A DNA stretch of 64,000 nt, taken from contig CANJXI010000008.1 in assembly GCA_947478785.1 (NCBI GenBank), positions 1-64,000 on the forward strand, read 5' to 3'. This document shows, piece by piece, positions 1-9,390 of the stretch; position 1 is the stretch's first letter, and every line of letters starts with the position of its first letter. A program made the position numbers and the translations under genes. This DNA comes from Caulobacteraceae bacterium (GTDB lineage: Bacteria; Pseudomonadota; Alphaproteobacteria; Caulobacterales; Caulobacteraceae). The notes below the pieces were generated by a model that saw nothing but the letters and a program-made list of their open reading frames with translations, searched no databases and was not told the origin of the DNA.

Positions 1-165
1 AGCCTCGACGACGAGGAACTCGTCGACAGCTTCACCACCGAACCCCTCGACGCCCAGGTCGAGCGCATCCGCAAGTCCATCGGCCTCGGCAAGCCGGAGC
101 CGGCGGAGGAAACCGCCGCGCCAGACCCGGTCCTCGCCGACGACTACTGGAACAGCTCCGCCTGA
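1..165 (+). CDS. C-terminal fragment of unidentified protein (5' truncated by window)
   Basis: Open frame 1 from window start, ...DDYWNSSA stop TGA at 163-165; no family recognised. Confidence 0.5.
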   Translation, partial: SLDDEELVDSFTTEPLDAQVERIRKSIGLGKPEPAEETAAPDPVLADDYWNSSA

Positions 166-168
166 AGT

Positions 169-393
169 CCTTCTCCCCTTGTGGGAGAAGGTGGGCCGCG
201 AATGCGGCTCGGATGAGGGGTCGCACGCCCCCATCCACCGCCGCGAAACAGGACGAACCGCGAAAAACACGGAAGACGCTGGTCGTTTCCGTGTCTTCCG
301 TGGTTTGAACCCTCCTCACAGATCGCGCGGGGAGCGGAGCAAAACCCCTCATCCGTCAGCTGCGCTGACACCTTCTCCCACAAGGGGAGAAGG
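169..393. repeat. Intergenic inverted repeat pair (25-bp exact arms) enclosing a second hairpin
   Basis: CCTTCTCCCCTTGTGGGAGAAGGTG at 169-193 is the exact reverse complement of 369-393; GGATGAGGGGT/ACCCCTCATCC also inverted inside; inner CACGGAAGAC (268-277)/GTCTTCCGTG (293-302). Confidence 0.8.
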
Positions 394-592
394 CGCGTAG
401 CGCCAGAGGGGGAGAATGCGCGTTGGCGTGAAGCGGCGGCCGGAATCCATATCGAGCAAGCCGGAACTATGGGGCCTGACGTGAGTTAGACCCCACGCTG
501 ACCGACCCTCTTTCCCCCTGGAGGCTCCGGTTTCGCATAGGGGCGGCCGAGCAGCTCGGTCGCCCCGACGCGCCGCGCGCCCGCTCAGACGG

Positions 593-676
593 TGGTGCCC
601 CAGGCCGGACTCGAACCAGCACGCCTCTCGGCAATAGATTTTGAGTCTACCGCGTCTACCATTTCGCCACTGGGGC
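593..676 (-). tRNA. tRNA-Leu (anticodon CAA)
   Basis: Reverse complement GCCCCAGTGGCGAAATGGTAGACGCGGTAGACTCAAAATCTATTGCCGAGAGGCGTGCTGGTTCGAGTCCGGCCTGGGGCACCA; acceptor pairs, long variable arm, GTTCGAGTC T-loop, encoded CCA. Confidence 0.95.
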
Positions 677-888
677 CCGGTCAGCCGGGATGTTTGGGCG
701 GGCGCACTCTAGTCATGGGCCGCCTTCGGTCAACGCGCCGCTGGGCCCTTGCCACGGAAAGCCGCCCACCGCCCGCGGATTGACCCGCGTCAAAGCGCCC
801 CGGCCAAAACCAGCCTCCGACTTGTCAGACGGCCATTGTGGTCGTAAGTAATAATCAGTCGCAACTAGACGCGTCCCAGGATCGCTCC

Positions 889-1233
889 ATGCACGACATG
901 ATCGCAGAGCCCCTCTCCGACACCTCCATCGCCACGGCGGTGGACGGACGGGTGGTGCGGCTGAGCGCGGCCAGGCCCGGCGACGCCGGCACCATCGTCG
1001 ACGTGCGGGCGTCGACGAAGGCCGGCGACCATGGGGTGGACGCCCACGAACTGCACCGCCGGCTGCTGGAGTTCGGCTTCGTGGAGGGCGCCCGCATCGC
1101 CGTGCTGCACGAGGGCGCGATCCGCCGCGATCCCATCGCGGTGCGGCTCGACGACATGCGGGTGGCGCTGCGCCGCCGCGACGCCGAGGACGTCTGGGTG
1201 CGGCTGGACCCGCTCGCTTCCGCTCGCGCATGA
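889..1233 (+). CDS. feoA: Ferrous iron transport protein A (FeoA)
   Basis: FeoA-like SH3 small protein; stop overlaps feoB start by 4 nt; ATG at 889 preferred over 838. Confidence 0.8.
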   Translation: MHDMIAEPLSDTSIATAVDGRVVRLSAARPGDAGTIVDVRASTKAGDHGVDAHELHRRLLEFGFVEGARIAVLHEGAIRRDPIAVRLDDMRVALRRRDAEDVWVRLDPLASARA

Positions 1234-3104
1234 GCGACGCCGCATTGCCGGGCGCGCGGGTGGCGCTGGTCGGCAATCCCAACTCCGGCAAGACCGCGCT
1301 GTTCAACGCGCTGACCGGCGCCCGCCAGAAGGTCGCCAACTACGCCGGCGTCACCGTCGAGCGGAAGGAAGGCCAGGTCACCTCCGCGACCGGCCGCTCG
1401 ATCTCGATCCTCGACTTGCCGGGCACCTATTCGCTGCGCGCCCGCAGCCCCGACGAGGTGGTCACCCGCGACGCGGTGCTGGGCAAGCTGGCCGGCGAGC
1501 AGGCGCCCGACGTCATCGTCTGCGTGGCCGACGCCACCAACCTGCGCCTGGTCCTGCGCCTGCTGCTGGAGCTGAAGGCGGTGGGCCGGCCCATGGTGCT
1601 GGCGCTCAACATGTACGACATCGCCCAGCGCCAGGGGCTGCGGATCGACCTGGAGGGCCTGGCCCGCGACATCGGCTGCCCGATCGTCACCACGGTGGCG
1701 ACCCGCAAGCGCGGCATCGACGAGCTGGTGGCCCAGGTCGACGAGCGGATCCGGGCCGGCGCGCTGTCGGGCGGGAACACCTGGCGCGAGCCCAACGCCG
1801 GGGAGATCCGCGACGCCCACCGCGAGGCCCAGCGCATCCTCAAGGCCCACGTGCGCCCGCCCGAGCGGCCGGACACCTTCACCGGCAAGGTCGACTCGGT
1901 GCTGCTGCACCCGGTGGCCGGCCTGGCGATCCTGCTGGCCGTGCTGTTCCTGATGTTCCAGGCGGTGTTCACCTGGGCGGCGCCGGCGATGGACGGGATC
2001 AACGCCGCCTTCGCCTGGCTGGGCGGCGCGGTCGGCCAGCTGCTGCCGGACGGCCTCCTGAAGAGCTTCATCGCCGACGGGCTGATCTCGGGCGTCGGCT
2101 CGGTTCTGGTCTTCCTGCCGCAGATCCTGACCCTGTTCTTCTTCATCATCCTGCTGGAAGACTTCGGCTACATGGCGCGCGCAGCCTTCCTGATGGACCG
2201 GATCATGGGGGGCGCGGGCCTGCACGGCCGGGCGTTCATCCCGCTGCTCTCCAGCTTCGCCTGCGCGATCCCGGGGATCATGGCCACCCGGGTGATCGAC
2301 AACAAGCGCGACCGGCTGACCACCATACTGGTCGCGCCGCTGATGACCTGCTCGGCGCGGATCCCGGTCTACACCCTGATCATCGGGGCCTTCATCCCGC
2401 ATCGGACGGTGGCCGGCGTCCTCAGCCTGCCCGGGCTGGTGATGTTCGCGCTCTATGCGGCCGGGATCGCCAGCGCGCTGGGCGTCTCGTTCCTGACCCG
2501 CACCTTCTTCTGGCGCGGGGCGGCCGAGCCGTTCCTGATGGAGCTTCCCACCTACAAGCTGCCCGATCCGGCCAACGTCGCGCGCAACCTCTTCCTGCGC
2601 GGCAAGATCTTCATCACCCGGGCCGGCACGATCATCTTCCCGCTGATGATCGCGGTCTGGTTCCTCTCGTCGTTCCCGGGCGCCCCGGCCGGCGCGACCG
2701 ATCCGGCGATCAACTATTCCATCGCCGGGCGGGTGGGCCTGTTCATCCAGCCGGTCTTCGCCCCCATCGGCTTCAACTGGCAGATGGTGGTGGCGCTGAT
2801 CCCGGGCTTCGCGGCCCGCGAGGTGGCGGTGGCCGCGCTGGGCACGGTCTACGCCATCGGCGCCTCGGACGCGGCCCAGGCGACCCTGGGCTCGACGCTG
2901 GCCGCCCACTGGTCGATCGCCACCGGCCTGTCCTTCCTGGCCTGGTACGTCTTCGCCCCGCAATGCGCCTCGACGCTCGGCGTCGTGAAGCGCGAGACCA
3001 ACTCCTGGCTCTGGCCGGGCGTGATGCTGGTCTACATGACGGGCCTCGCCTACCTGGCGGCCTTCGTGACCTACCAGGCCGCGGCGGCCGCCGGCCTGGG
3101 CTGA
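1230..3104 (+). CDS. feoB: Ferrous iron transporter B (FeoB)
   Basis: G1 motif GNPNSGKT, DLPGTYSL G3, multi-TM with GxxxAxF... core. Confidence 0.97.
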   Translation: MSDAALPGARVALVGNPNSGKTALFNALTGARQKVANYAGVTVERKEGQVTSATGRSISILDLPGTYSLRARSPDEVVTRDAVLGKLAGEQAPDVIVCVADATNLRLVLRLLLELKAVGRPMVLALNMYDIAQRQGLRIDLEGLARDIGCPIVTTVATRKRGIDELVAQVDERIRAGALSGGNTWREPNAGEIRDAHREAQRILKAHVRPPERPDTFTGKVDSVLLHPVAGLAILLAVLFLMFQAVFTWAAPAMDGINAAFAWLGGAVGQLLPDGLLKSFIADGLISGVGSVLVFLPQILTLFFFIILLEDFGYMARAAFLMDRIMGGAGLHGRAFIPLLSSFACAIPGIMATRVIDNKRDRLTTILVAPLMTCSARIPVYTLIIGAFIPHRTVAGVLSLPGLVMFALYAAGIASALGVSFLTRTFFWRGAAEPFLMELPTYKLPDPANVARNLFLRGKIFITRAGTIIFPLMIAVWFLSSFPGAPAGATDPAINYSIAGRVGLFIQPVFAPIGFNWQMVVALIPGFAAREVAVAALGTVYAIGASDAAQATLGSTLAAHWSIATGLSFLAWYVFAPQCASTLGVVKRETNSWLWPGVMLVYMTGLAYLAAFVTYQAAAAAGLG

Positions 3105-3188
3105 GCCGCCCCGACGCCGAAATTAACCTTCAATTCGTCGTGCTCCTTAACCGGCGCTCAATCCCAAGCGTGGCAACGTCTGGTTGTC

Positions 3189-3509
3189 ATGCAAAAAACG
3201 CTGGAAAACGCCCCCGAAACCCGCACCGGCAAAAAGCCGGGTCGAGGCAATCAAACCCTCGCCAAGCGCGTTCGTGAGGCCCTCCTATCGCTCGGCGGCG
3301 AAGCGCACCGCGCGATGGTGATCGAACAGGTGGCCCGCAAGCTGGGTCACGACGTCCGTCAGATCCCCGAGGATCTGCACGAGGCGGTGATCCTCTCCTT
3401 CGAGGCGAACTGGCGCGACGAACGCCGGCGGGCGACCTACGGGTTCCACCTGCCGTTCGGCGAAGGATCGCACCGCTGGAGCGTCCGGCGCGAGTACGCC
3501 ATCCACTAA
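3189..3509 (+). CDS. Conserved hypothetical protein, possible HTH-like fold
   Basis: 106-aa ORF with good start; no family recognised. Confidence 0.6.
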   Translation: MQKTLENAPETRTGKKPGRGNQTLAKRVREALLSLGGEAHRAMVIEQVARKLGHDVRQIPEDLHEAVILSFEANWRDERRRATYGFHLPFGEGSHRWSVRREYAIH

Positions 3510-3985
3510 GCTTGGGTGGCGTCGCCGGCCAGCTGTCCGGCCACGGACTGCAGCCGCGTGAGCAGGCGCTTGAGCAGGGCCACCTCGCCCGGCGCCAGGC
3601 CCGAGATCAGCGCCGCCTCATAGGCCAGCGCCAGCGGCGCGATCTCCGCGTGCAGGCTGGAACCCTCCGCGGTCAGCGCCAGCACGTGGCTGCGCCCGTC
3701 GGCCTGATGGTCGGTGCGGGCGACCAGGTGGCGCTTCAGCAGTTCCTGGGCCGCGCGGCTGACCGTCACTTTGTCCATCATGGTGCGGCCGACGATCTGG
3801 CCCTGCGTCACCCCGCCGTCCTCGGCCAGCACGCAGATCACCCGCCATTGCGGGATCGAGAGGCTGAAGCGGTCCTGGTAGGCGCGCGCGATCAAGCCCG
3901 ACACCGCGTTGGACGCCACCGACAGCCGATAGGGCAGGTAGGCGTCGAGGCTGAAGCCTTGGTCGTTGGCCGCCTCCACGCTCAT
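3506..3985 (-). CDS. MarR family transcriptional regulator
   Basis: YRLSVASNAVSGLIARAY...MMDKVTVSRAAQELLKRHLVART..DGRSHVLALTAEG, typical MarR wHTH. Confidence 0.9.
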   Translation of the reverse strand: MSVEAANDQGFSLDAYLPYRLSVASNAVSGLIARAYQDRFSLSIPQWRVICVLAEDGGVTQGQIVGRTMMDKVTVSRAAQELLKRHLVARTDHQADGRSHVLALTAEGSSLHAEIAPLALAYEAALISGLAPGEVALLKRLLTRLQSVAGQLAGDATQA

Positions 3986-4986
3986 GCGGCCGCCACCGCC
4001 TGTTCGATGGCCCCGAAGATTGTGTGGCGCCGCGCGTCGCGCATCTCGATGCGCACGACATCGCCGGCCTTCAGGAACGGCGTCGCGGGGGCGCCCGAGG
4101 CGATGGTCTCGATCGTCCGGACCTCGGCCAGACAGGAATAGCCCGCGCCGCCTTCGCTCACCGGCTTGCCGGGCCCGCCGTCGGCGCCCCGGTTGGACAC
4201 GGTGCCGGACCCGATGATGGTCCCGGCGCCGAGCGAGCGGCTCTTGGCGGCATGCGCGATCAGGGCGCCGAAATCGAAGGTCATGTCCACGGCGGGGTCG
4301 GCCTCGCCCAGCGGCTGGCCGTTCAGCTCGACCTCCAGCGCGCCGGACAGCTTGCCGTCCTTCCAGCCGGGCAGCGCGTCCGGCGTGACCGCGACCGGCG
4401 AGAAGGCCGACGCCGGCTTGCCCTGGAAGAAGCCGAAGCCCTTGGCCAGTTCGTCGGGGATCAGGTTGCGCAGGGAGACGTCGTTGCAGAGCATCACCAG
4501 CCGCACCGCCGCCAGCGCCTGCTCGCGGCTGGCGCCGCGCGGCACGTCGCCGGTGATCACCGCCACCTCACCCTCCAGGTCCAGGCCCCAGCTCTCGTCG
4601 GCCAGCGGGATCGGGTCGCGGGGACCCAGGAAGCCGTCGGAGCCGCCCTGGTACATCAGCGGATCCGTCCAGAAGCTCTTGGGCAGCTCGGCGCCGCGGG
4701 CCTGCCGGACCAGCGCCACGTGGTTCACATAGGCCGAGCCGTCGGCCCACTGGTAGGCGCGCGGCAACGGACTTGCGGCCTGGTGTTCGTGGAAGCGTTC
4801 CTTGGGCACGGCGCCCAGCTCCAGGCTCTCGGCCAGGGCCCGCAGCGCCGGCGCCATGCCCTCCCAGTGATCCAGCGCCGCCTGCAAGGTGGGGGCGATG
4901 TGGTGGGCCTCGGTGAACCAGGCCAGGTCGTTGGAGACCACCACGAGGCGCCCGTCACGGCCACCCTTGAGCGAGGCTAGTTTCAT
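3982..4986 (-). CDS. Fumarylacetoacetate hydrolase family protein
   Basis: FAA_hydrolase motifs (LEGEVAVITGDVP, IGSGTVSNRG); start MKLASLKGG at 4986. Confidence 0.9.
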   Translation of the reverse strand: MKLASLKGGRDGRLVVVSNDLAWFTEAHHIAPTLQAALDHWEGMAPALRALAESLELGAVPKERFHEHQAASPLPRAYQWADGSAYVNHVALVRQARGAELPKSFWTDPLMYQGGSDGFLGPRDPIPLADESWGLDLEGEVAVITGDVPRGASREQALAAVRLVMLCNDVSLRNLIPDELAKGFGFFQGKPASAFSPVAVTPDALPGWKDGKLSGALEVELNGQPLGEADPAVDMTFDFGALIAHAAKSRSLGAGTIIGSGTVSNRGADGGPGKPVSEGGAGYSCLAEVRTIETIASGAPATPFLKAGDVVRIEMRDARRHTIFGAIEQAVAAA

Positions 4987-4996
4987 TGGATCTCCC

Positions 4997-5266
4997 TTAT
5001 GCGGTCTCGCGGCGGATGGTGCGGGTGAGCCGCGCGCCTTGTTCGAAGGCCGTCGGCTCATAGACCATCACCTCGACCCGGATGTCGCCACCGGTCTCGG
5101 CTTCCCACAGATAGCTGCGTTCGAAGGAGACCGCGCGGCCCATCGGGGTAAAACCTTCGTATGTGTCACCCCAGGGCGTCAGCTTTGCCAGTTGGCGCCA
5201 GCCCAGCGTGCAGGCCCGCTCCAGTTCTTCCTGGGCCGCCGCCTCGAGGTCGGCCTGGAATTCCAT
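4997..5266 (-). CDS. Hypothetical protein within tyrosine-degradation operon
   Basis: 89-aa ORF tightly packed between hmgA and FAA hydrolase. Confidence 0.75.
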   Translation of the reverse strand: MEFQADLEAAAQEELERACTLGWRQLAKLTPWGDTYEGFTPMGRAVSFERSYLWEAETGGDIRVEVMVYEPTAFEQGARLTRTIRRETA

Positions 5267-6397
5267 CTAGGGCGTCTTCCAGCTGTCGACATAGGCCGGA
5301 TTCTCGACAGCCCCGGCGGCCTCGCCCACGTCGAGCGGATCGCGGGCGTCGATCATCACGGCGTATTCGTCGGTCGCGGGCTTGGGCTGGGACAGCATGT
5401 TCTTCAGCGCCTTGGGATGCGGCCCATGGGTGAAGCCACTCGGGTGGAAGGTCAGCATCCCGGCCTCGATGTGGTCGCGGCTGAAGAAGTCGCCGGCATG
5501 GTAGAACAGCACTTCGTCATAGTCGTCGTTGTTGTGGAAGAACGGCACCTTCAGCGCGCCGGGGTCAGTCTCGAAGGGCCGGGGCGTGAAGGTGCAGACC
5601 ACGAAGCGCTCCGACAGGAAGGTCGTGTGGACCGACGGCGGCAGGTGGTAGCGGTGGCTGGTGATCGGGCGCAGGTCCGCCACATTGAGCCGCACGGGCG
5701 CGAGGTCGCCGTGCCAGCCCACGGCGTCCAGCGGATTGTAGGGGAAGGTCGCCACCGAGACCTGCCCGCGCTTCTTGATCTCCACCCGATGGTCGCCGGC
5801 CTGCGCCTGGTGGTCCCGGAACGCCTCGTCCATCACCGGCATCTCCAGCATGGCCGGGTCGAAGAAGGCGTGCGGGCCAAGCAGGCCCCGGTCGGGCAGG
5901 GTGAAGTGGGTGTTGGTCGCCTGGATCATCAGGACGGCGGAAGGCCTGGCCGGCGATAGGCGCCACATGGTCCCGCGCGGCAGGTAGAGGTAGTCGCCGG
6001 AGCGATAAGCCAGGCGCCCGTAGTCGCAGAAGAGATCACCCTCGCCCGCATGGACGAACAGCAGCTGGTCTCCATCGGCGTTGCGGGCCAGCGCCGGCAT
6101 CGCCTCGGACAATGTCCAGAACAGCAGTTCAAGGGCCGCGTTGCGTAGCACCGTGGCCGCCGCCCAGGGCGAGGGCGCAGGCGTGTCCAACCGGTTAAGG
6201 TCGAAGGCGCGCGGCCTGAGCGGGCCCTCGAAATTGCTCCAGCCTGTGGGCGGCCGAGCGTGGTGGATGAAGGCCGCCGGACCGAAGAAGCCCTCCTTGG
6301 ATATCTCCCGCTCGAACGTCCCTTCCGGCATGTCGGCGTGCGCCTGGCGTGAATGCCGGCCCTCGGCGCCGCGGACCGGGATCCAGTTGCGGGCCAT
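5267..6397 (-). CDS. hmgA: Homogentisate 1,2-dioxygenase
   Basis: HmgA-like cupin protein: FHNNDDYDEVLFYHAGDFFSRDHIEAGMLTFHPSGFTHGPHPKA. Confidence 0.92.
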   Translation of the reverse strand: MARNWIPVRGAEGRHSRQAHADMPEGTFEREISKEGFFGPAAFIHHARPPTGWSNFEGPLRPRAFDLNRLDTPAPSPWAAATVLRNAALELLFWTLSEAMPALARNADGDQLLFVHAGEGDLFCDYGRLAYRSGDYLYLPRGTMWRLSPARPSAVLMIQATNTHFTLPDRGLLGPHAFFDPAMLEMPVMDEAFRDHQAQAGDHRVEIKKRGQVSVATFPYNPLDAVGWHGDLAPVRLNVADLRPITSHRYHLPPSVHTTFLSERFVVCTFTPRPFETDPGALKVPFFHNNDDYDEVLFYHAGDFFSRDHIEAGMLTFHPSGFTHGPHPKALKNMLSQPKPATDEYAVMIDARDPLDVGEAAGAVENPAYVDSWKTP

Positions 6398-7497
6398 CAG
6401 CTGTCCTTCGGCGGCAGGACGCCGCGGCGCATCTGGTCGGCCTCGATCGATTCGAACAGCGCCTTGAAGTTGCCCTCGCCGAAGCCCTCGTTGCCCTTGC
6501 GCTGGATCAGTTCGAAGAAGATCGGGCCGATCATGTTCTCCGTGAAAATCTGCAAGAGCAGGCCCTGGCCCTCGGTGGGGGCGCCGTCCAGAAGTATATC
6601 GTCCGCCCGCAGGCGCTGCAGGTTCTCGCCGTGGCCAGGCACCCGAGCGTTGAGCTGTTCGTAGTAGGTGTCGTTAGCCGCCTGGAACCGGACGCCGGCC
6701 TCGCGCATGGTCTCCACCGCTGCGTAGATGTCGTCGGTCCCTAGCGCCACGTGCTGGATGCCCTCCCCGTGGTATTCGCGCAGGAATTCCTCGATCTGGG
6801 AATGCTCGTCCTGGCTCTCGTTCAGCGGAATGCGGATCTTGCCGTCAGGGCTGGTCATGGCCTTGGAAAAGAGCCCGGTCTGAGCCCCCTCGATATCGAA
6901 GTAGCGGATCTCCCGGAAGTTGAAGATGCGCTCATAGAAGTCCGCCCACTTTGCCATGTTGCCCCGATGGACGTTGTGGGTCAGGTGGTCGAGGTAGGTC
7001 AGGCCCCTGGCGTTGGCCGCCGTGGCGTCCTGGGCGCCCTCGATGGGGATGAAGTCCACGTCGTAGATCTCCTGCGCTCCATAGCGGTCGACGAGGTAGA
7101 GATTGGACCCGCCGATCCCTTCGATCGCCGGGATGTTGAGCTCCATCGGCCCGACCGGGCCGGAGACCGCGACCGCGCCGCGTTCGACGGCGAGCTTCAG
7201 GGCCTTGGCGGCGTCCTTCACGCGGAAGGCCATGGCGTTGGCCGAGGGGCCATGGATCTGGCGGAAATCCGCCGGCTGGCCGGACGGCTCCATGTTGAGA
7301 ATGAAGTTGATGTCGCCCTGCCGGAACCGCAGAACGTTCTTGGAGCGGTGCCGGGCGACCGCCGTGAAACCCATCAGCTCGAATAGGCCCTTCAGTCGCT
7401 CGGGCTCCGGCGACGTGAACTCGACGAACTCGAAGCCGTCGGTGCCGAGGGGGTTGTCGAAGAGGTCGGGACGTTGCGCCTGGGCTGGGACGGTCAT
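6397..7497 (-). CDS. hppD: 4-hydroxyphenylpyruvate dioxygenase
   Basis: FVEFTSPEP..., LTHNVHRGNM, GEGIQHVALGTDDI, QIFTENMIGPIFFELIQRKGNEGFGEGNFKALFESIE. Confidence 0.96.
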   Translation of the reverse strand: MTVPAQAQRPDLFDNPLGTDGFEFVEFTSPEPERLKGLFELMGFTAVARHRSKNVLRFRQGDINFILNMEPSGQPADFRQIHGPSANAMAFRVKDAAKALKLAVERGAVAVSGPVGPMELNIPAIEGIGGSNLYLVDRYGAQEIYDVDFIPIEGAQDATAANARGLTYLDHLTHNVHRGNMAKWADFYERIFNFREIRYFDIEGAQTGLFSKAMTSPDGKIRIPLNESQDEHSQIEEFLREYHGEGIQHVALGTDDIYAAVETMREAGVRFQAANDTYYEQLNARVPGHGENLQRLRADDILLDGAPTEGQGLLLQIFTENMIGPIFFELIQRKGNEGFGEGNFKALFESIEADQMRRGVLPPKDS

Positions 7498-7626
7498 GGT
7501 GGCAATCTCCTGTCGAGCGCCATATAGTATCATATGCAACGATATTCGAGCTGACGAAAAGTAGACCCTGTTCGCCCACGACCGATGCTAGGGCTTCAAC
7601 GCACCAGCAACCGTCCCGGATCACCG

Positions 7627-8205
7627 ATGCTCCGCAAACTCTACGACCGGGTCCTGGCGCTGGCCGCGTCCGACCGGGCCCCATGGGCGCTGGCGGTGGT
7701 GTCCTTCGCCGAGAGCTCGTTCTTCCCGGTCCCGCCCGACGTGATGCTGGCGCCGATGGTCGCCGCCCGGCCCTCGCGGGCCTATGTCTATGCGGCGATC
7801 TGCACGGCGGCCTCGGTGGCGGGCGGCCTCCTCGGCTACGCGATCGGCGTCTTCCTGGAGCCGGTGGCGCATGCGATCCTGGGGTTCTTCGGCCACGCCA
7901 ACGGGCCCCAGGAGTTCCACGACTGGTTCGCGAAATTCGGGCTCTATGTGATCCTGGTGAAGGGCCTGACGCCGATTCCCTACAAGCTGGTGACGATCAG
8001 CGCGGGCCTCGCCCGCTTCGACCTTTTCACGTTCGTCTGGGCCTCGGTCCTGACGCGGGGGGTGCGCTTCTTCCTGGAGGCCACGGTGCTGAAGTTCTAC
8101 GGCCCGGCGATCCTGGAGGAGGTCGAAAAGCGGCTCACCCTCTATGCGATCCTGGGCGTGGCCGTGATCGTGGGCGCGGTGGTGGCGGTGAAGGTCTTTG
8201 GCTGA
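7627..8205 (+). CDS. YqaA family (VTT/DedA-related) membrane protein
   Basis: MLRKLYDRVLALA..APWALAVVSFAESSFFPVPPDVML..., VKGLTPIPYKLVTISAG. Confidence 0.85.
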   Translation: MLRKLYDRVLALAASDRAPWALAVVSFAESSFFPVPPDVMLAPMVAARPSRAYVYAAICTAASVAGGLLGYAIGVFLEPVAHAILGFFGHANGPQEFHDWFAKFGLYVILVKGLTPIPYKLVTISAGLARFDLFTFVWASVLTRGVRFFLEATVLKFYGPAILEEVEKRLTLYAILGVAVIVGAVVAVKVFG

Positions 8206-8233
8206 GGCGGGAATTGGGGGCATATCAGCGAGG

Positions 8234-8740
8234 ATGCTGAAACCCTTCCTCGATCGCTGGCGGCTGACGGCCTTGCTGGCGTCGGCCGCCATGCTGGCTA
8301 TCGCGCACGCCTTCGAGACCTTTGGCGGCCTGGCGCCCTGCATGCTCTGCCTGCGCCAGAGGCTGGTCTACTGGGTCGCCATCGAGGTCGCCGCCGTGGC
8401 CATGGTTGTGGTGCGGCTGCCGGGCGGGGCGAGACTGCGCCAATGGAGCTGCTGGCTGCTGGCGCTGATCTTCCTGACCGGCGCCGGCATCGCGGCCTAT
8501 CACGCCGGCGCGGAGTGGAAGTTCTGGCCGGGACCGCAGGCCTGCTCCGGCGTCTCAAAGGGCGTCGACGCCGCGGCCCTCCGGCAATTCCTCAACGGCG
8601 CGCCGGTCCGCGCACCGTCCTGCGAGGACGCCGCGTGGGTATTCGCGGGGATATCCATGGCCGGCTGGAACGCCGTGGCCTCGCTGATCCTGGCGGGGCT
8701 GAGCATCGCCGCCGCCCTGCGCGAATGGACGAGGCGATGA
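8234..8740 (+). CDS. Disulfide bond formation protein B (DsbB family)
   Basis: Multi-TM with CMLCLRQR and second Cys pair (C..GPQACSG/PSCEDAAW). Confidence 0.88.
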   Translation: MLKPFLDRWRLTALLASAAMLAIAHAFETFGGLAPCMLCLRQRLVYWVAIEVAAVAMVVVRLPGGARLRQWSCWLLALIFLTGAGIAAYHAGAEWKFWPGPQACSGVSKGVDAAALRQFLNGAPVRAPSCEDAAWVFAGISMAGWNAVASLILAGLSIAAALREWTRR

Positions 8741-9300
8741 GCGGCAAGCCTGTCCCGCCGCGCCCAGGCCGGGGCGCCACGGCCGCCCGCCTGGCCGAGA
8801 TCCTGCGGGTCGACCACGCCGGAGAGTTGGCCGCCGTCGCCATCTACCGGGGCCAGCGCACGGTGATGGGCGAGGCGCTCGGCCATCCGCGTATCCTGGG
8901 CCAGCTGGCCGAGATGGAGGCCCAGGAAGCCGTCCACCTGGCCCGCTTCGACCACCTGCTCACCGAGCACCGGGTGCGGCCCACGGCGCTGACCCCACTC
9001 TGGCGGCTGGCCGGGTTCGCGCTCGGCGCGGGCACGGCCCTGATGGGCGAGAAGGCGGCGCACGCCTGCACTGATGCTGTCGAGACGGTCATCGAGGAGC
9101 ACTACGCCGACCAGGTCGCCGAACTTGCGGAGCGCCAGCCGGAGCTGGCCGCCGAGCTTGCGAAATTCCGCGACGAGGAACTCTCGCACCGCGACCTGGC
9201 CGTCGACGAAGGCGCCCGCGAGGCCCCTGGATACACCCTGCTATCGGCGGTGATCCGCGCCGGCTGCCGCACCGCCATCAAGATCAGCGAGAAGATCTAG
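8737..9300 (+). CDS. coq7: Demethoxyubiquinone hydroxylase (Coq7/UbiF-like)
   Basis: LRVDHAGELAAVAIYRGQ, EAVHLARF, EEHYADQV, RDEELSHRDLA di-iron motifs; ATGA overlap with dsbB. Confidence 0.92.
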   Translation: MSGKPVPPRPGRGATAARLAEILRVDHAGELAAVAIYRGQRTVMGEALGHPRILGQLAEMEAQEAVHLARFDHLLTEHRVRPTALTPLWRLAGFALGAGTALMGEKAAHACTDAVETVIEEHYADQVAELAERQPELAAELAKFRDEELSHRDLAVDEGAREAPGYTLLSAVIRAGCRTAIKISEKI

Positions 9301-9390
9301 CGGTCCAGTTGCGATTCCCCGGGATTACATCTGGGAGGGAGTCGCGCGACGCCTAAAGTTCTGCTTTTGTTCGATCTCAAGGAGGCGGAC

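Noticed and set aside
268-302. CACGGAAGAC hairpin as a terminator for the first CDS
   Set aside because: About 100 nt after the stop and not followed by a T-run; better explained as part of the repeat element.
855-2963. 702-aa minus-strand ORF opposite feoAB
   Set aside because: Antisense artefact; FeoB motifs on the plus strand are unambiguous.
1031-3277. 748-aa plus-strand ORF overlapping feoB in another frame
   Set aside because: Out-of-frame R/P/G-rich translation of feoB; no domain.
5096-6289. Plus-strand ORFs (e.g. 4889-5959) opposite hmgA/FAA hydrolase
   Set aside because: Shadow ORFs; H/R/G/Q-rich antisense composition.
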